Program-made: the position numbers and the translations under genes
Assembly (NCBI RefSeq): GCF_020782235.1
Contig: NZ_JAJGNO010000003.1
Coordinates: 186,001 to 250,000, forward strand
Source of the DNA: Sphingobium naphthae
Lineage (GTDB): Bacteria; Pseudomonadota; Alphaproteobacteria; Sphingomonadales; Sphingomonadaceae
Reading direction: 5' to 3'
DNA: 64,000 bases
Shown here: one piece after another, positions 8,061-17,487 of the stretch
Layout of the letters: each line of letters begins with the position of its first letter
Position numbering within the stretch: position 1 is the first letter of the stretch
The notes under the pieces: model-generated
Told to the model about the DNA's origin: nothing
Database searches by the model: none
What the model saw: the letters and a program-made list of their open reading frames with translations, nothing else

Positions 8061-8423
8061 ATGGCCTATATGGACGGTTTCGTGATCCCCGTGCCCAAGG
8101 GCAACAAGGAGCGCTACAAGGAGGTGGCGGCCTATGCCGCGCCGATCTTCATCGAACATGGCGCGACGCGCGTGGTCGAATGCTGGGGCAATGACGTCAA
8201 GCCTGGCAAGACCAACGATTTTCGCACCGCCGTCATCGCGGAGGAGGATGAGGAGGTCGTCTTTTCCTGGATCGAATGGCCCGACAAGGCGACGCGCGAC
8301 ACTGGCGCTGAAAAGGTGATGAAGGACGAGCGGATGCAGCCCAAGGAGGGCGAGGACATGCCCTTCGTCGGCGCCCGGCTCATCTATGGCGGGTTCGAGG
8401 TGCTGCTCGACGCCAAAGGCTGA
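8061..8423 (+). CDS. DUF1428 domain protein (YbaA-like)
   Basis: A 120-residue protein beginning AYMDGFVIPVPKGNKERYKEVA and containing VVECWGNDVKPGKTNDFRTAV, WIEWPDKATRD and MPFVGARLIYGGFEVL, which span the whole DUF1428 family. The fold is a dimeric ferredoxin-like alpha/beta barrel; the biochemical role is unknown. GAGGAG upstream supports ATG 8061. It is the first gene of a four-gene rightward operon with two VOC proteins and an SRPBCC protein. Confidence 0.88.
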   Translation: MAYMDGFVIPVPKGNKERYKEVAAYAAPIFIEHGATRVVECWGNDVKPGKTNDFRTAVIAEEDEEVVFSWIEWPDKATRDTGAEKVMKDERMQPKEGEDMPFVGARLIYGGFEVLLDAKG

Positions 8424-8447
8424 GGTCCCTTTTTCAGGAGGAAGACG

Positions 8448-9248
8448 ATGACCGACATGACCGGCAAATTCTTCTGGTATGAATTGATGACCAGCGATCC
8501 GCAGGCGGCGCTGACCTTCTATGGTGACGTGGTGGGATGGACGTCCAAGCCGTTCGGCGATGCGCTGAACGGTGGGACCTATCATGTCCTGTCGGGCAGC
8601 GCGGGTGAGATGGGCGGCGTGATGGCGATCCCGGCCGAAGCCAGGGATTGCGGCATGACGCCCTGGTGGGGCGGCTATATCGGGTCGGCCGATGTCGACT
8701 GGGATGCCGAAAGGCTGGTCGCGGCCGGCGGCACGCTGATGCGCGCGCCCGAAGATATTCCCGACGTCGGCCGCTTCGCCGTGATGCGCGATCCGGGCGG
8801 CGCGGTCTTCATGCTGTTGAAGGGCTCCAGCCCTGACGCCATGGCGGCGCCATCCCCGATGGCGACGGGCCATGTCGGTTGGCATGAACTGTATAGCGGC
8901 GATTTCGACGCCGACTTGGCCTTCTACACTGGGGCGCTGGGTTGGGCGAAGGGCGATGCCATGGATATGGGCGACATGGGCAGCTACCAACTGGTCTCGC
9001 AGAGCGGCGGCAGCGATTTTGCCAGCATGAGCGGCGGCATCATGCCGCGGCCCAAGGAAATGCCGATGCCGGCCTGGCTCTTCTATTTCACCGTCGGCGA
9101 CATCGACGCCGCGGCCGATCGGGTGACGGCCGGCGGCGGCACCATACTCAACGGACCGATGGAGGTGCCCGGCGGCGCCTGGATCATCCAGGCCAGCGAT
9201 CCGCAGGGCGCGATGTTCGCGCTGGTCGGCAGCAAGGACGCGGCCTGA
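8448..9248 (+). CDS. VOC-family protein with two glyoxalase-like domains
   Basis: A 266-residue protein with an internal duplication. Each half starts with an F-W-E/H-E-L core (GKFFWYELMTSDPQAALTFY at the N-terminus, GHVGWHELYSGDFDADLAFY at about residue 142) and ends with DPQG/DPGGA-FALV/MLLKG, the vicinal-oxygen-chelate pattern used by lyases, dioxygenases and drug-binding proteins. AGGAGG stands before ATG 8448. The stop codon overlaps the next start (TGATG), so translation is probably coupled. Confidence 0.88.
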   Translation: MTDMTGKFFWYELMTSDPQAALTFYGDVVGWTSKPFGDALNGGTYHVLSGSAGEMGGVMAIPAEARDCGMTPWWGGYIGSADVDWDAERLVAAGGTLMRAPEDIPDVGRFAVMRDPGGAVFMLLKGSSPDAMAAPSPMATGHVGWHELYSGDFDADLAFYTGALGWAKGDAMDMGDMGSYQLVSQSGGSDFASMSGGIMPRPKEMPMPAWLFYFTVGDIDAAADRVTAGGGTILNGPMEVPGGAWIIQASDPQGAMFALVGSKDAA

Positions 9249-9739
9249 TGGACAAGATCTCCCCCTGTCTCTGGTTCGACGGCCAGGCCGAGGAAGCGGC
9301 GCATTATTATGCGTCGGTCTTCGGCGGGTCGGTGGACCATGTGACCTATTATCCCGAGCAGAACCCGTCTCCTTCGCCGATGCCGGGCGGAAGCGTGCTG
9401 CTGGTCGAATTCACCCTGTTCGGGCAAAGCTACCAGGCGCTGAACGGCGGCCCGCAATTTCAGTTCGACGAAGCCATTTCGCTGTCGGTGGCGTGCGAGG
9501 ATCAGGCCGAACTCGACCGTTATTTCGACATGCTGACGGCCGATGGCGGGAAGCCCAGGCCATGCGGTTGGGTGACGGACCGATATGGTCTGTCCTGGCA
9601 GCTGGTGACCAAGGGCATCATGGCCAATTACCGCACCGGCGACCGGCAGGGCATTGCCCGGATGATGCAGGCGATGATGTCGATGGAGAAGCTGGACACC
9701 GCCGCCATGCAGGCGGCTTTCGAAGGGAGAGCGGCGTGA
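9248..9739 (+). CDS. PhnB-like VOC-family protein
   Basis: A 163-residue single-domain protein. The sequence CLWFDGQAEEAAHYYASVFGGS, the middle FTLFGQSYQALNGGPQFQF and the end YGLSWQLVTKG match the PhnB / '3-demethylubiquinone-9 3-methyltransferase' group of the VOC superfamily, most of which have no proven enzymatic role. Start ATG 9248 overlaps the previous stop by one base, and the stop overlaps the next start (GTGA), indicating a translationally coupled operon. Confidence 0.87.
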   Translation: MDKISPCLWFDGQAEEAAHYYASVFGGSVDHVTYYPEQNPSPSPMPGGSVLLVEFTLFGQSYQALNGGPQFQFDEAISLSVACEDQAELDRYFDMLTADGGKPRPCGWVTDRYGLSWQLVTKGIMANYRTGDRQGIARMMQAMMSMEKLDTAAMQAAFEGRAA

Positions 9740-10203
9740 GCAGCGCGGAATATGAACTGTCGGTCAGTTGCCATATCGCCGCGCCGCGTGCGATCTGCTG
9801 GAAGGTGTGGACCGACCTGAAGGATGAATGGTTCTGCCCCAAGCCTTGGCGCGCCGAGGTGATCGAGGAGGATCTGCGGCCGGGCGGGCGCAGCGCGGTC
9901 CAGATGTTCGGACCCGATGGCGAGGAGACCGGCCCGATGGAGGGCGTGTTCCTGGACGTGATGCCGGAGGCGCTGGTGGTGTCGACCGATGCCTATGCGT
10001 CGGGCTGGATTCCGCAGACGCCGTTCATGACCGCGGTCTGGCAATGGGCGGAGGAGGCGGAAGGCACGCGCTTTACCGCCACTGCGCGGCACTGGGACGC
10101 CGAAGCGAAGGCGCGGCATGAGGAAATGGGCTTCCATCCTGGCTGGGACCAGATGCTGGATCAATATAAGGCGCTGTGCGAGATATCGGCAGCCAGCGCC
10201 TGA
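9736..10203 (+). CDS. SRPBCC / AHSA1-like domain protein
   Basis: A 155-residue protein starting at GTG 9736, four bases into the end of the previous gene. The pattern SCHIAAPRAICWKVWTDLKDEWFCP at the N-terminus, EVIEEDLRPGGR, and TRFTATARHWDAEAKARHEEMGF followed by GWDQMLDQ near the C-terminus is typical of the AHSA1 branch of the SRPBCC fold, which forms a deep hydrophobic pocket. It closes the DUF1428-VOC-VOC-SRPBCC operon. Confidence 0.87.
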   Translation: MSSAEYELSVSCHIAAPRAICWKVWTDLKDEWFCPKPWRAEVIEEDLRPGGRSAVQMFGPDGEETGPMEGVFLDVMPEALVVSTDAYASGWIPQTPFMTAVWQWAEEAEGTRFTATARHWDAEAKARHEEMGFHPGWDQMLDQYKALCEISAASA

Positions 10204-10215
10204 GCCGCGTGCCGT

Positions 10216-11094
10216 TCAGGGCGATGGCGGCGTCGCGCTGCCCTCGCTCTGGAACGGCACCGGCGTCTTGAACGTGTTGGTGACATAGGGGAAGGGGATT
10301 TCGATCCCGGCCGAGTCCAGCGCCGCCTTGATCGCCCGGACCACGCGGTCGCGGCTTTCATGCATGTCATAGGGCTTGGACCCCGCCCACCAGCGCACCA
10401 GGAAATCGATAGAGCTGGCATTGAATTCGCGCGCGAAGATATCGATGCGGCGCTGATGGTCGATCCCCTCCAGATCGTCCATCGCTTGCCGGATCACGGT
10501 GCGGGCCTGCTCCAGATCGGTGTCGTAGGACACGCCGACGATGATCTCGTAGCGCCGCTGCGCCCCGTCGGTCAGTATTTCCACCGGATTCTTGAACAGG
10601 GTGGAATTGGGCACGATCGTCAGCTCGTTCGACAATTTACGCACATGCGTCTCGCGCAGCGAGATATGCTCGACCTTGCCGATAATGCCTTCGCATTCAA
10701 TCACGTCGCCGATCCGCATCTTCTTGCGCACCATGATCAGGATGCCGGCCAGGAAATTCTGGAAGAAGTCCTGGAAGGCGAAGCCGATGGCGATCGTGCC
10801 GACGCCAAGGCCCGCGACGAGGCTGGCGGGCGTCAGCCCCGGCAGCACGATCGTCGCCGCGATGATCAGTCCGATGATCCAGATGCCGATCGACACGATG
10901 GTGTGGATCAGTTGCTTCAGGCTCTCGCGGATCGCAGCGCGGCTGGTGACGCGGTCGACGATGCGCCGGGCGAAGCGCGAGGCGATCCAGGTGATGACAA
11001 GGACGACGAGCGCGATCACCAGATTGGGCACCAGGGCGACGAGGCCGACCCACATGGCCCATAGCTGCTTGGCGAGTATGTCGATCGCGTTCAT
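10216..11094 (-). CDS. MscS-family mechanosensitive ion channel
   Basis: A 292-residue inner-membrane channel with about three helices in the first 125 residues. The pore helix and hinge are clear in GLGVGTIAIGFAFQDFFQNFLAGILI, followed by the beta domain (IGDVIECEGIIGKVEHISLRET, TIVPNSTLFKNPVEI) and a C-terminal alpha/beta domain. Length matches E. coli MscS (286 residues). GGGGAG five bases before ATG 11094 supports the start. It protects cells from hypo-osmotic lysis in known members. Confidence 0.93.
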   Translation of the reverse strand: MNAIDILAKQLWAMWVGLVALVPNLVIALVVLVITWIASRFARRIVDRVTSRAAIRESLKQLIHTIVSIGIWIIGLIIAATIVLPGLTPASLVAGLGVGTIAIGFAFQDFFQNFLAGILIMVRKKMRIGDVIECEGIIGKVEHISLRETHVRKLSNELTIVPNSTLFKNPVEILTDGAQRRYEIIVGVSYDTDLEQARTVIRQAMDDLEGIDHQRRIDIFAREFNASSIDFLVRWWAGSKPYDMHESRDRVVRAIKAALDSAGIEIPFPYVTNTFKTPVPFQSEGSATPPSP

Positions 11095-11154
11095 TCCGGC
11101 TCCCCAATGGTCCTGTCCCTTGGGGCCAACGGGTTAGGCCTGCTTTCGATCCCT

Positions 11155-12435
11155 TCAGCGCGGCTTCGCCACCTCCACGGCATAGATGGCGGGCTTGCCC
11201 TCGATATTGCTGCGATAGACCAGCCATTTGCCGTCGGGGGTGAAATGCTGGTTGGGCTCCAGCGTATAATCATGCTTCGACAGGTCGGCGAGCCGTTCTG
11301 TCTCCAGCGTCCCGGTGGCGATCAGGGCGGCGGCGTCCAGCGTTCCGCTGGCGCGCGCGCCATCGTCCAGCCGGGGGTGGAACAGGCTGATATATTTGCC
11401 CTCGTCATTGCCGTCGCCCGAAAAGCTGCGGCCGTCCGGCGTGGAACTATAATGATAGCTGCCCTGACCGGGGCCGATGCGTAGCCAGCGGCGCGCGCCG
11501 CTCACCACGTCATGGCCGGCCAGCCAGCGCACCCCCTGCGGCTGAATGAGGTCGTACCAGATGGTGCGGCCGTCGGGCGCCCAATATTCGTGGCCCGCGA
11601 TTTCGCCCTGGAAGCGGCGTTGATGCACTTTGGTCCTGGCGCTCCCATCGGTGCGGATGGTCCAGATGCGATCCACCTTCTCCCAGGGCCCCTCATGGCA
11701 ATACATCAGCAGCGTCGGGTCCTTGGGCGAAAATTGCACATGGTTGAGCCAGTCCTTGGACCGGGTGACGCTGCGCCGCGCGCCGGTCTGGATGTCGATG
11801 GTGAAAATCTCCATCGGCACGCCGGCGGCAAGCCGCGCCGCCATCCACTGCGCCTTGGCCTGTGCGAAGGACAGGGGGCGGCCATCAGGGCCGGTGCCGC
11901 TATAGCCGGGCGACCCGGTCTTGGGATCGCGCCGGCCCTGCGCGGCAATGGCGGGCGGTGGCGGCTCCAGTTCGACATGGCCGGCGAGCAGCCGGTCGTC
12001 GGCGCTGATCGATTCGATCCGCCCACCCGGCAGCTCGGCTATGCGCCGGCGCTTGCCGGTGTCGAGATCGACCGACCAGATCACCGACGGGCCTTCATTC
12101 TCGGTCCCGCCCGTCGGGTTGGTGGTGTAATAGGCCACCGGCGCGCGATTGCCGACGAACAGCAGGCGATCGACCTTTTCCTTCAGCAGCAGCGTCGTGC
12201 TCCAGTCGCGCGTGTCGGCGACGCGAATGCCCTCCGGCGTCAGATAGACCATGCGCCGGCCATCGGGGGTGAAGGGATTATAGTTGAAATAGAGCGCGTA
12301 ATTGCCGGGACGATCGTCGACCCGGACGATGCGGTGACCGGTTGTCGCGTCGGTCCATTGCGCCGGCGCCGCCGCCCGCGCCATCGGCGTCGCCGTCATC
12401 AGCAGCGCCAGTCCCGCCAGTGCCATCCCACGCAT
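11155..12435 (-). CDS. Oligogalacturonate-lyase-like beta-propeller protein
   Basis: A secreted 426-residue protein with a signal peptide (MRGMALAGLALLMTATPMARA). The body shows repeated propeller blades (NYNPFTPDGRRMVYLT, HVQFSPKDPTLLMYCHEG, HEYWAPDGRTIWYD, FTPDGKWLVYRSN). The HEGPW and GHEYW segments resemble the oligogalacturonide lyase family (Pectate_lyase22), although its metal-binding Q-x-x-H-x-H set is not reproduced exactly, so activity is uncertain. AGGAGA before ATG 12435 sets the start. The adjacent gene is a TonB receptor read the same way, but a terminator separates them. Confidence 0.6.
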   Translation of the reverse strand: MRGMALAGLALLMTATPMARAAAPAQWTDATTGHRIVRVDDRPGNYALYFNYNPFTPDGRRMVYLTPEGIRVADTRDWSTTLLLKEKVDRLLFVGNRAPVAYYTTNPTGGTENEGPSVIWSVDLDTGKRRRIAELPGGRIESISADDRLLAGHVELEPPPPAIAAQGRRDPKTGSPGYSGTGPDGRPLSFAQAKAQWMAARLAAGVPMEIFTIDIQTGARRSVTRSKDWLNHVQFSPKDPTLLMYCHEGPWEKVDRIWTIRTDGSARTKVHQRRFQGEIAGHEYWAPDGRTIWYDLIQPQGVRWLAGHDVVSGARRWLRIGPGQGSYHYSSTPDGRSFSGDGNDEGKYISLFHPRLDDGARASGTLDAAALIATGTLETERLADLSKHDYTLEPNQHFTPDGKWLVYRSNIEGKPAIYAVEVAKPR

Positions 12436-12498
12436 CCCGCTCTCCTGCTTGGTCCATTTGATAGGACAATGGACTAAATAGAGGGATGATCGCAAGGC

Positions 12499-12535
12499 AA
12501 AGAAGACCCGGCGCACCCGAGAGGGATGCGCCGGG
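12499..12535 (-). terminator. Rho-independent terminator of the TonB-receptor gene
   Basis: On the minus strand CCCGGCGCA (12535-12527) pairs with TGCGCCGGG (12515-12507), 9 bp with an 11-base loop, and is followed by TCTTCTTT. It lies about 65 bases after the stop codon at 12601. Confidence 0.7.
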
Positions 12536-12600
12536 CCGAAAGAGACACCGATGTGACGGCGCGCACCGGGGCTATGCCGCAGCCGCCCCGGGCGCGTAGA

Positions 12601-15390
12601 TCAGAACTTGACCGATGCGTTCACGAAGAAGGCGCGGCCGTAGACGTCATAGGTCGACGGATAGGTGTTCGACTGTTCCTGATTGTCGCCCAGGATCGGC
12701 GGCTTCTTGTCGAACATGTTGTTCATGCCGATCGACCAGCCGAAATGCTCGGTCGGCTGCACCTGCAGGGCGAGGTCGAACAGGTTGTAGGCCTTGATCT
12801 TCTCGACGCTGTAAGTGGTCGTGGCGTCATCGTCCTTGACGCTCGACAGGTAGCGATGCGTCAGCCCCAGCGTGATCGGCCCACTCGTCCAGGTGATGCG
12901 GTTGTTGAGCCGCAGCTTGGAATAGGGGTTGCCGCAATAGACGCCGAACTTGCCCGCGCAGCTCTGGTTGAGGTCGGGGATCGCCGCCACAGGATTGAGG
13001 TCGAAGCGGATGAGGCGCGTGCCCGCGACGCGGAAGGCCAGCTTCCCCGACTTGGCGCCGAACACGCCGAAGTTCAGCGGCACGCTGTAATTGACCTCGA
13101 AGTCCACGCCTTCGGTCTTGAGCCCGCCGGTATTGGACAGCAGATTCTCCGCCCCCTCGATCGCATAGCTGTCGGCGTTGCGCGGCAGCAGCGAGCAATA
13201 GCTGCTGTCATAGGGCGTCCAGCCATTGGCCGCGGTGCCGTAGCAGGCCGCGATGATGTTCGCGGTGCCCGGCGTCGAGATATAGTTGTCGATCGAGATA
13301 TGGTAATAATCGACGGTTGCGGTGAAGCGCGGCAGGAAGCCGGGCTGCAGCACGACGCCCGCGGTCCAAGTGTCCGACGTTTCCTCCCGCAGGTTCGGGT
13401 TGCCGCCGGTGACCGATTCGATCTGCGAACTGCCGCCGTTGATCGCCGTGCCGAGCGCGCTCGCCGCGACGCCGGTGGCAAGGCAACTGGCGTTCAGATT
13501 GGCGTCGGTCACCGCCGCGGCCAGTTCGCACGGGTCGCTGGCGGTCGGGAAGTCCTGCGCTTGGCCCGAATAGAGGTCATAGACGGTGGGTGCGCGGACC
13601 GCGCGGCTGATCTGCCCGCGGAAGGTCACGTCCTTGACCGGCGCATAGATCAGGCCGACCGAATAAGTGCCGACATTCTTCGCCGCGGTGGAATAATGCG
13701 AGTAGCGATAGGCGCCATTGGCCTCCAGCTTGTGGACGAACGGCATGTCGGCCAGCAGCGGCACGTCGATTTCGGCGAACAGCTCCTTGACATTATAGCC
13801 GCCCGACAGGCCTTCGCCTGCGTTGAAGCCGACCACGTCGCCCGACGACAGGGCGTAGTCGGGATCGTAGCTGCCATGTTCGGACCGATATTCCGCGCCG
13901 ATGGCGATGCCGGCCGGGCCAGCGCCCAGGTCGAACAGATTGCCGTTGGTGACGGCGAAGCTGGCGACCTGTTCGGTGATGGTGCTGACATTCTGCACGG
14001 GGATGGAGATGAAGGCCGCCGCTTCGTCGCTGATATTGCCTTCGCCGAAGATGTTGAGCGGCACGCAGCCATTGCTTGTGTCGGAGCAGACCAGGTTGCC
14101 GTCGGCGTCATAGGTCGTCAGCAGCGCCTGGCGGACGCGGCTGTCCGACACATTGCCGGTCTGCTTTTCCACCTGCTTGGTGCGGGAATAGCTGTAATAG
14201 CCGTCATAGTTCCAGTCGCCGGCAATCTGCCCGCGCGCGCCGATCAGCGCGCGATAGGCGGTGTTGTCGACGCTGGAGATGCGCGGCCCCACCTCGTTCA
14301 TGCGGCGGTAGATGGCGGCGGTGGTATAGCCGTCGCCATCGGTGTCGGCCGCCGCCAGCAGCGCCTGCGAATCGGCGGACAGGAAGGAGGAATCGACGTC
14401 CAGCGAGACCGACCCGGTATAGGGGGTGGACGCCAGCCGGTTCTTGACCCGGTTGTTGATGAACTGCCCTTCGGCATAGACGGTCAGATGATCGTCCACC
14501 TCATAATGGGTCTGGGCGCTCAGCAGGATGCGCTTCTGCGGCACCTGCAGATAATTGTCCGGCGCATAATTATAGGCGTCGCTCGCCGCATCATAGGCGG
14601 AATAGCTGCCGTCCTGCGCGAACTTGTACTGGCTGCCCGACAGGGCCATGCGGGTGCCGGGGATGGAGCCCGATCCGCCGGCGGCCAGCCCGCCTTCGCC
14701 ATCATCGGTATAGGCCTGGCGCGTGTAGCTGCGCGCGCTCTGCAGCACGGCGTCGCGCTTGGTATAGTCGATATAGAAGGTGGCATTGCCGCGCCCGTCG
14801 GCGAAATTGCCGCCGATCAGCAGGTTGCTGTTGAACGTGCCGCCGTCGCCTTCCTCGTTGATGCGATAATTGGCATTGGCTTCGACGCCGGAGAAATCCT
14901 CCTTCATCACGAAGTTGATCACGCCCGCGATCGCATCCGACCCGTAGACGGCCGATCGCCCGCCCGACACCACTTCGACATGGTCGATCAGGCCCGCAGG
15001 CACGGTGTTGAGGTCGACGATCTGGCTGCTGTCATAGCTGATGTAGCGGCGGCCATTGACCAGCACGAGCGTGCGGTTGGCGCCCAGGCCGCGCAGGTCG
15101 GCGGTCGAAACGCCGCCGCCGGGATTGTTGGAGGCGCCGGTCGCACTGGGGACGAGCTGCGGCAGATCATTGATGATCGCCTCGACATTGACCTTGCCGC
15201 TCAGCTTGAGTTCCTGTGCCGACACGATGGCGATGGGCGATGCCTGCTGCAGGTCGGGCCGAGCGATGCGCGAACCGGTGACGACGATGGTGCCTTCGTC
15301 GGCATCGTCCGCGGTCTGGGCAAAGGCCGGCGTCGTCAGGCCGAGCAGCAGCGTCGACGCCAGCAGGCGCCGTTGGAAAGAGGAACGCAT
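12601..15390 (-). CDS. TonB-dependent receptor (OAR-like)
   Basis: Outer-membrane receptor of 929 residues. The signal peptide ends at TTPAFAQ, the TonB-box region is EGTIVVTGSRI (about residue 32), and the plug domain contains DLRGLGANRTLVLVNGRR and EVVSGGRSAVYGSDAIAGVINFVMK. The remainder is a 22-strand-type barrel ending in a hydrophobic C-terminal strand with terminal Phe (ASVKF), the BAM recognition signal. GGGAGA before ATG 15390 supports the start over a longer frame. The ligand is unknown; the neighbour at 11155 suggests a carbohydrate, but that is speculation. Confidence 0.93.
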   Translation of the reverse strand: MRSSFQRRLLASTLLLGLTTPAFAQTADDADEGTIVVTGSRIARPDLQQASPIAIVSAQELKLSGKVNVEAIINDLPQLVPSATGASNNPGGGVSTADLRGLGANRTLVLVNGRRYISYDSSQIVDLNTVPAGLIDHVEVVSGGRSAVYGSDAIAGVINFVMKEDFSGVEANANYRINEEGDGGTFNSNLLIGGNFADGRGNATFYIDYTKRDAVLQSARSYTRQAYTDDGEGGLAAGGSGSIPGTRMALSGSQYKFAQDGSYSAYDAASDAYNYAPDNYLQVPQKRILLSAQTHYEVDDHLTVYAEGQFINNRVKNRLASTPYTGSVSLDVDSSFLSADSQALLAAADTDGDGYTTAAIYRRMNEVGPRISSVDNTAYRALIGARGQIAGDWNYDGYYSYSRTKQVEKQTGNVSDSRVRQALLTTYDADGNLVCSDTSNGCVPLNIFGEGNISDEAAAFISIPVQNVSTITEQVASFAVTNGNLFDLGAGPAGIAIGAEYRSEHGSYDPDYALSSGDVVGFNAGEGLSGGYNVKELFAEIDVPLLADMPFVHKLEANGAYRYSHYSTAAKNVGTYSVGLIYAPVKDVTFRGQISRAVRAPTVYDLYSGQAQDFPTASDPCELAAAVTDANLNASCLATGVAASALGTAINGGSSQIESVTGGNPNLREETSDTWTAGVVLQPGFLPRFTATVDYYHISIDNYISTPGTANIIAACYGTAANGWTPYDSSYCSLLPRNADSYAIEGAENLLSNTGGLKTEGVDFEVNYSVPLNFGVFGAKSGKLAFRVAGTRLIRFDLNPVAAIPDLNQSCAGKFGVYCGNPYSKLRLNNRITWTSGPITLGLTHRYLSSVKDDDATTTYSVEKIKAYNLFDLALQVQPTEHFGWSIGMNNMFDKKPPILGDNQEQSNTYPSTYDVYGRAFFVNASVKF

Positions 15391-15636
15391 GGATGATAGT
15401 CTCCCTTGATGAGCGCCTCCCCCAAAGGCGGCGCCCGCGACCATTTTTCTGATGAACACACCGGTGCGATGGGGGAGAGGTGGGTCAGCGTCGCGGCAGC
15501 GTCAAACGCTTTCCATCGCGCCGACCGGCTTTTGTCACGCCTGTGTCATGGGGAACACAACTATTTCAAATTGCTGCATTATCTGGTGAAATGTAGCGCT
15601 ACGAACGGCAATGTCCCGTCATCGGCGCCTTCGCGG

Positions 15637-16605
15637 TCACAGCCATTTCAGCTTCTTGAATCGGACGTAGAGAATGGCGCAGAGCAGCGCGATGACGCCC
15701 AGCACCATCGGATAGCCGTAGCGCGTGTGCAATTCGGGCATATGATCGAAATTCATGCCGTAAATGCCCGCGATCGCCGTCGGCACCGCCAGGATCGCGG
15801 CCCATGCGGCCAGCTGGCGGGTGATGTCGCCGGTGCGCTGCTGTTCCAGCAGGTTGGACGATTCAAAGACGCTGCTCAATATTTCGCGCAGGTCCTCCAC
15901 CATCACCTGCACCCGGCGCACATGATCGCGCACGTCGCTGAAATAGGGACGCGCTTCGGGGTCGATGCAGGGCAGGTCGATCTTCACGAACTTGGTCGCG
16001 ACTTCATGCATGGGGACCAGGATGCGCTGGAACCGGATCAGCTGGCGGCGCAGGCTGAAGATGCGGGTGACATCGTCGCGCCCCAGGAAATGGTCGATCA
16101 TCTGCTGTTCCATCGACAGCACTTCTTCCTCTATCCCCTCGATGATCGGCAGATAGCCGTCGACGATGAAATCCAGGATGGCGTGCAGCACATAGTCCGT
16201 CCCTTGCGCCAGCCGCTGCGGCACCGCCTCCAGATCCTGGCGCAGCGTCACATGCGCACGGGCCGACCCGTGCCGCACGCTGATGATATGATCCTGACCC
16301 ACGAACAGCGCGGTCTCGCCATAGCAGATCGTCTCCTCCTCCAGATGGGCGGTGCGGGCGACGACGAACAGCTGGTCGCCATAGAGGTCGACCTTGGGCA
16401 GTTGATTGGCCTTGATCGCATCCTCCACCGCCAGCGGGTGCAGCCCATAGGTGCGCGCCAAAGTCTGCATTTCCTCCGCCGTAGGATCGGCGACGCCGAT
16501 CCAGACGAATTCCGACGTGTCCGCCGCGCAGGCGATCCGTTCGTCGATGGGCACGCTGCGCACCCTGTGTCCGTTGCGATAAAGAAAGGCGGCGATCACG
16601 GTCAT
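15637..16605 (-). CDS. corA: CorA-family magnesium/cobalt transporter
   Basis: A 322-residue protein with a large N-terminal cytoplasmic domain and two C-terminal membrane helices. The selectivity motif Y-GMN lies between them (AIAGIYGMNFDHMPE), and the second helix is followed by a basic end (RFKKLKWL). Length and the long stalk helix (DHVRRVQVMVEDLREILSSV) match CorA, a pentameric channel for divalent cations. No regulatory element is seen in the 226 bases upstream. Confidence 0.93.
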   Translation of the reverse strand: MTVIAAFLYRNGHRVRSVPIDERIACAADTSEFVWIGVADPTAEEMQTLARTYGLHPLAVEDAIKANQLPKVDLYGDQLFVVARTAHLEEETICYGETALFVGQDHIISVRHGSARAHVTLRQDLEAVPQRLAQGTDYVLHAILDFIVDGYLPIIEGIEEEVLSMEQQMIDHFLGRDDVTRIFSLRRQLIRFQRILVPMHEVATKFVKIDLPCIDPEARPYFSDVRDHVRRVQVMVEDLREILSSVFESSNLLEQQRTGDITRQLAAWAAILAVPTAIAGIYGMNFDHMPELHTRYGYPMVLGVIALLCAILYVRFKKLKWL

Positions 16606-16831
16606 GCGCGTCTGTTTCCCAGTTGTTTCCGGCCTCTAGCAGAAAGCGGCGGCAGCGTCCCGTGCGATGGACCGTTGGCCGCGCCGCGCTCTCGCCCCGA
16701 ACCATTTTTGTCGCTCCGGGATGGCGGCTGACTTTCGCCTGACATAGTTGGGTGGAAAGGGGCGCGATGAAAGACAGCGCGGCGCATGCTGGGGAGAGGG
16801 GCAGGCCGCGTGACGAAGCTGGAGCCATGCC

Positions 16832-17362
16832 TTGACCATCCTGACGATCGATTTCGAGGCGTCCTGTCTGCCGCGCCACGGGCGCTCCTTTCCCATCGAG
16901 GTCGGCGTTGCGGGCGGCGGGTTGTCGCGCAGCTGGCTGATCCGCCCCGCCGCCTGCTGGGCCGGATGGGACTGGACGCAGGAGGCCGAAGCGCTGCACG
17001 GCATCAGCCGCGCGCGCATCGAGCGCGACGGATTGCCGGCCGCGCAGGTGCTGGCGGAACTGGTCGCGACCGTGGCGGGGCGGCGAGTCATCGCCGACAG
17101 CCCGCTCGATCAATATTGGCTCGACCGGCTGGCCGCGGCCGCAGGGGCCCCCACGCCTTTCCGCGTCGACCATGTCAGCGCCCTGTTCGATGAGCAGCAG
17201 GCGAGCGAAGCGCGGATCACCGCCGCCGTTGCCCATGCCGACTCGCTCGGCTTGGTGCGCCACCGTGCGGCGGGCGACGCCCTGTGGCTGGCCGCATTAA
17301 TCGATCATCTGCTGGCGCCCGCGCCGCCCCTGGCCCGGCCGGCGCTCGTGGCGGCGCAGTAG
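16832..17362 (+). CDS. DEDDh-type 3'-5' exonuclease (RNase T / DnaQ-like)
   Basis: A 176-residue protein with the exonuclease core: TIDFEASCLP (first acidic pair, residues 7-9), ADSPLDQYWLDRL (second Asp) and VRHRAAGDALWLA (His and Asp five residues apart, the DEDDh signature). This family removes 3' nucleotides from RNA or single-stranded DNA using two metals. The start is TTG 16832, with GGAG nine bases upstream; no in-frame ATG fits better. It is shorter than DnaQ and stands alone. Confidence 0.75.
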   Translation: MTILTIDFEASCLPRHGRSFPIEVGVAGGGLSRSWLIRPAACWAGWDWTQEAEALHGISRARIERDGLPAAQVLAELVATVAGRRVIADSPLDQYWLDRLAAAAGAPTPFRVDHVSALFDEQQASEARITAAVAHADSLGLVRHRAAGDALWLAALIDHLLAPAPPLARPALVAAQ

Positions 17363-17487
17363 CGCAATCTTGCAACGCAGCAATGTTTTGTAACGTTCGG
17401 CCCACGACACAGACATCCCCGTCACCTACAGCTTTGGCGATCGCCATTGTCGCCCGCAGGGCGAGCCGAACCGACCGTGCAGGACGA

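Noticed and set aside
12526..15396. 956-codon open frame on the plus strand
   Set aside because: Exact antisense of the TonB receptor, which has a signal peptide, plug motifs and a C-terminal Phe strand.
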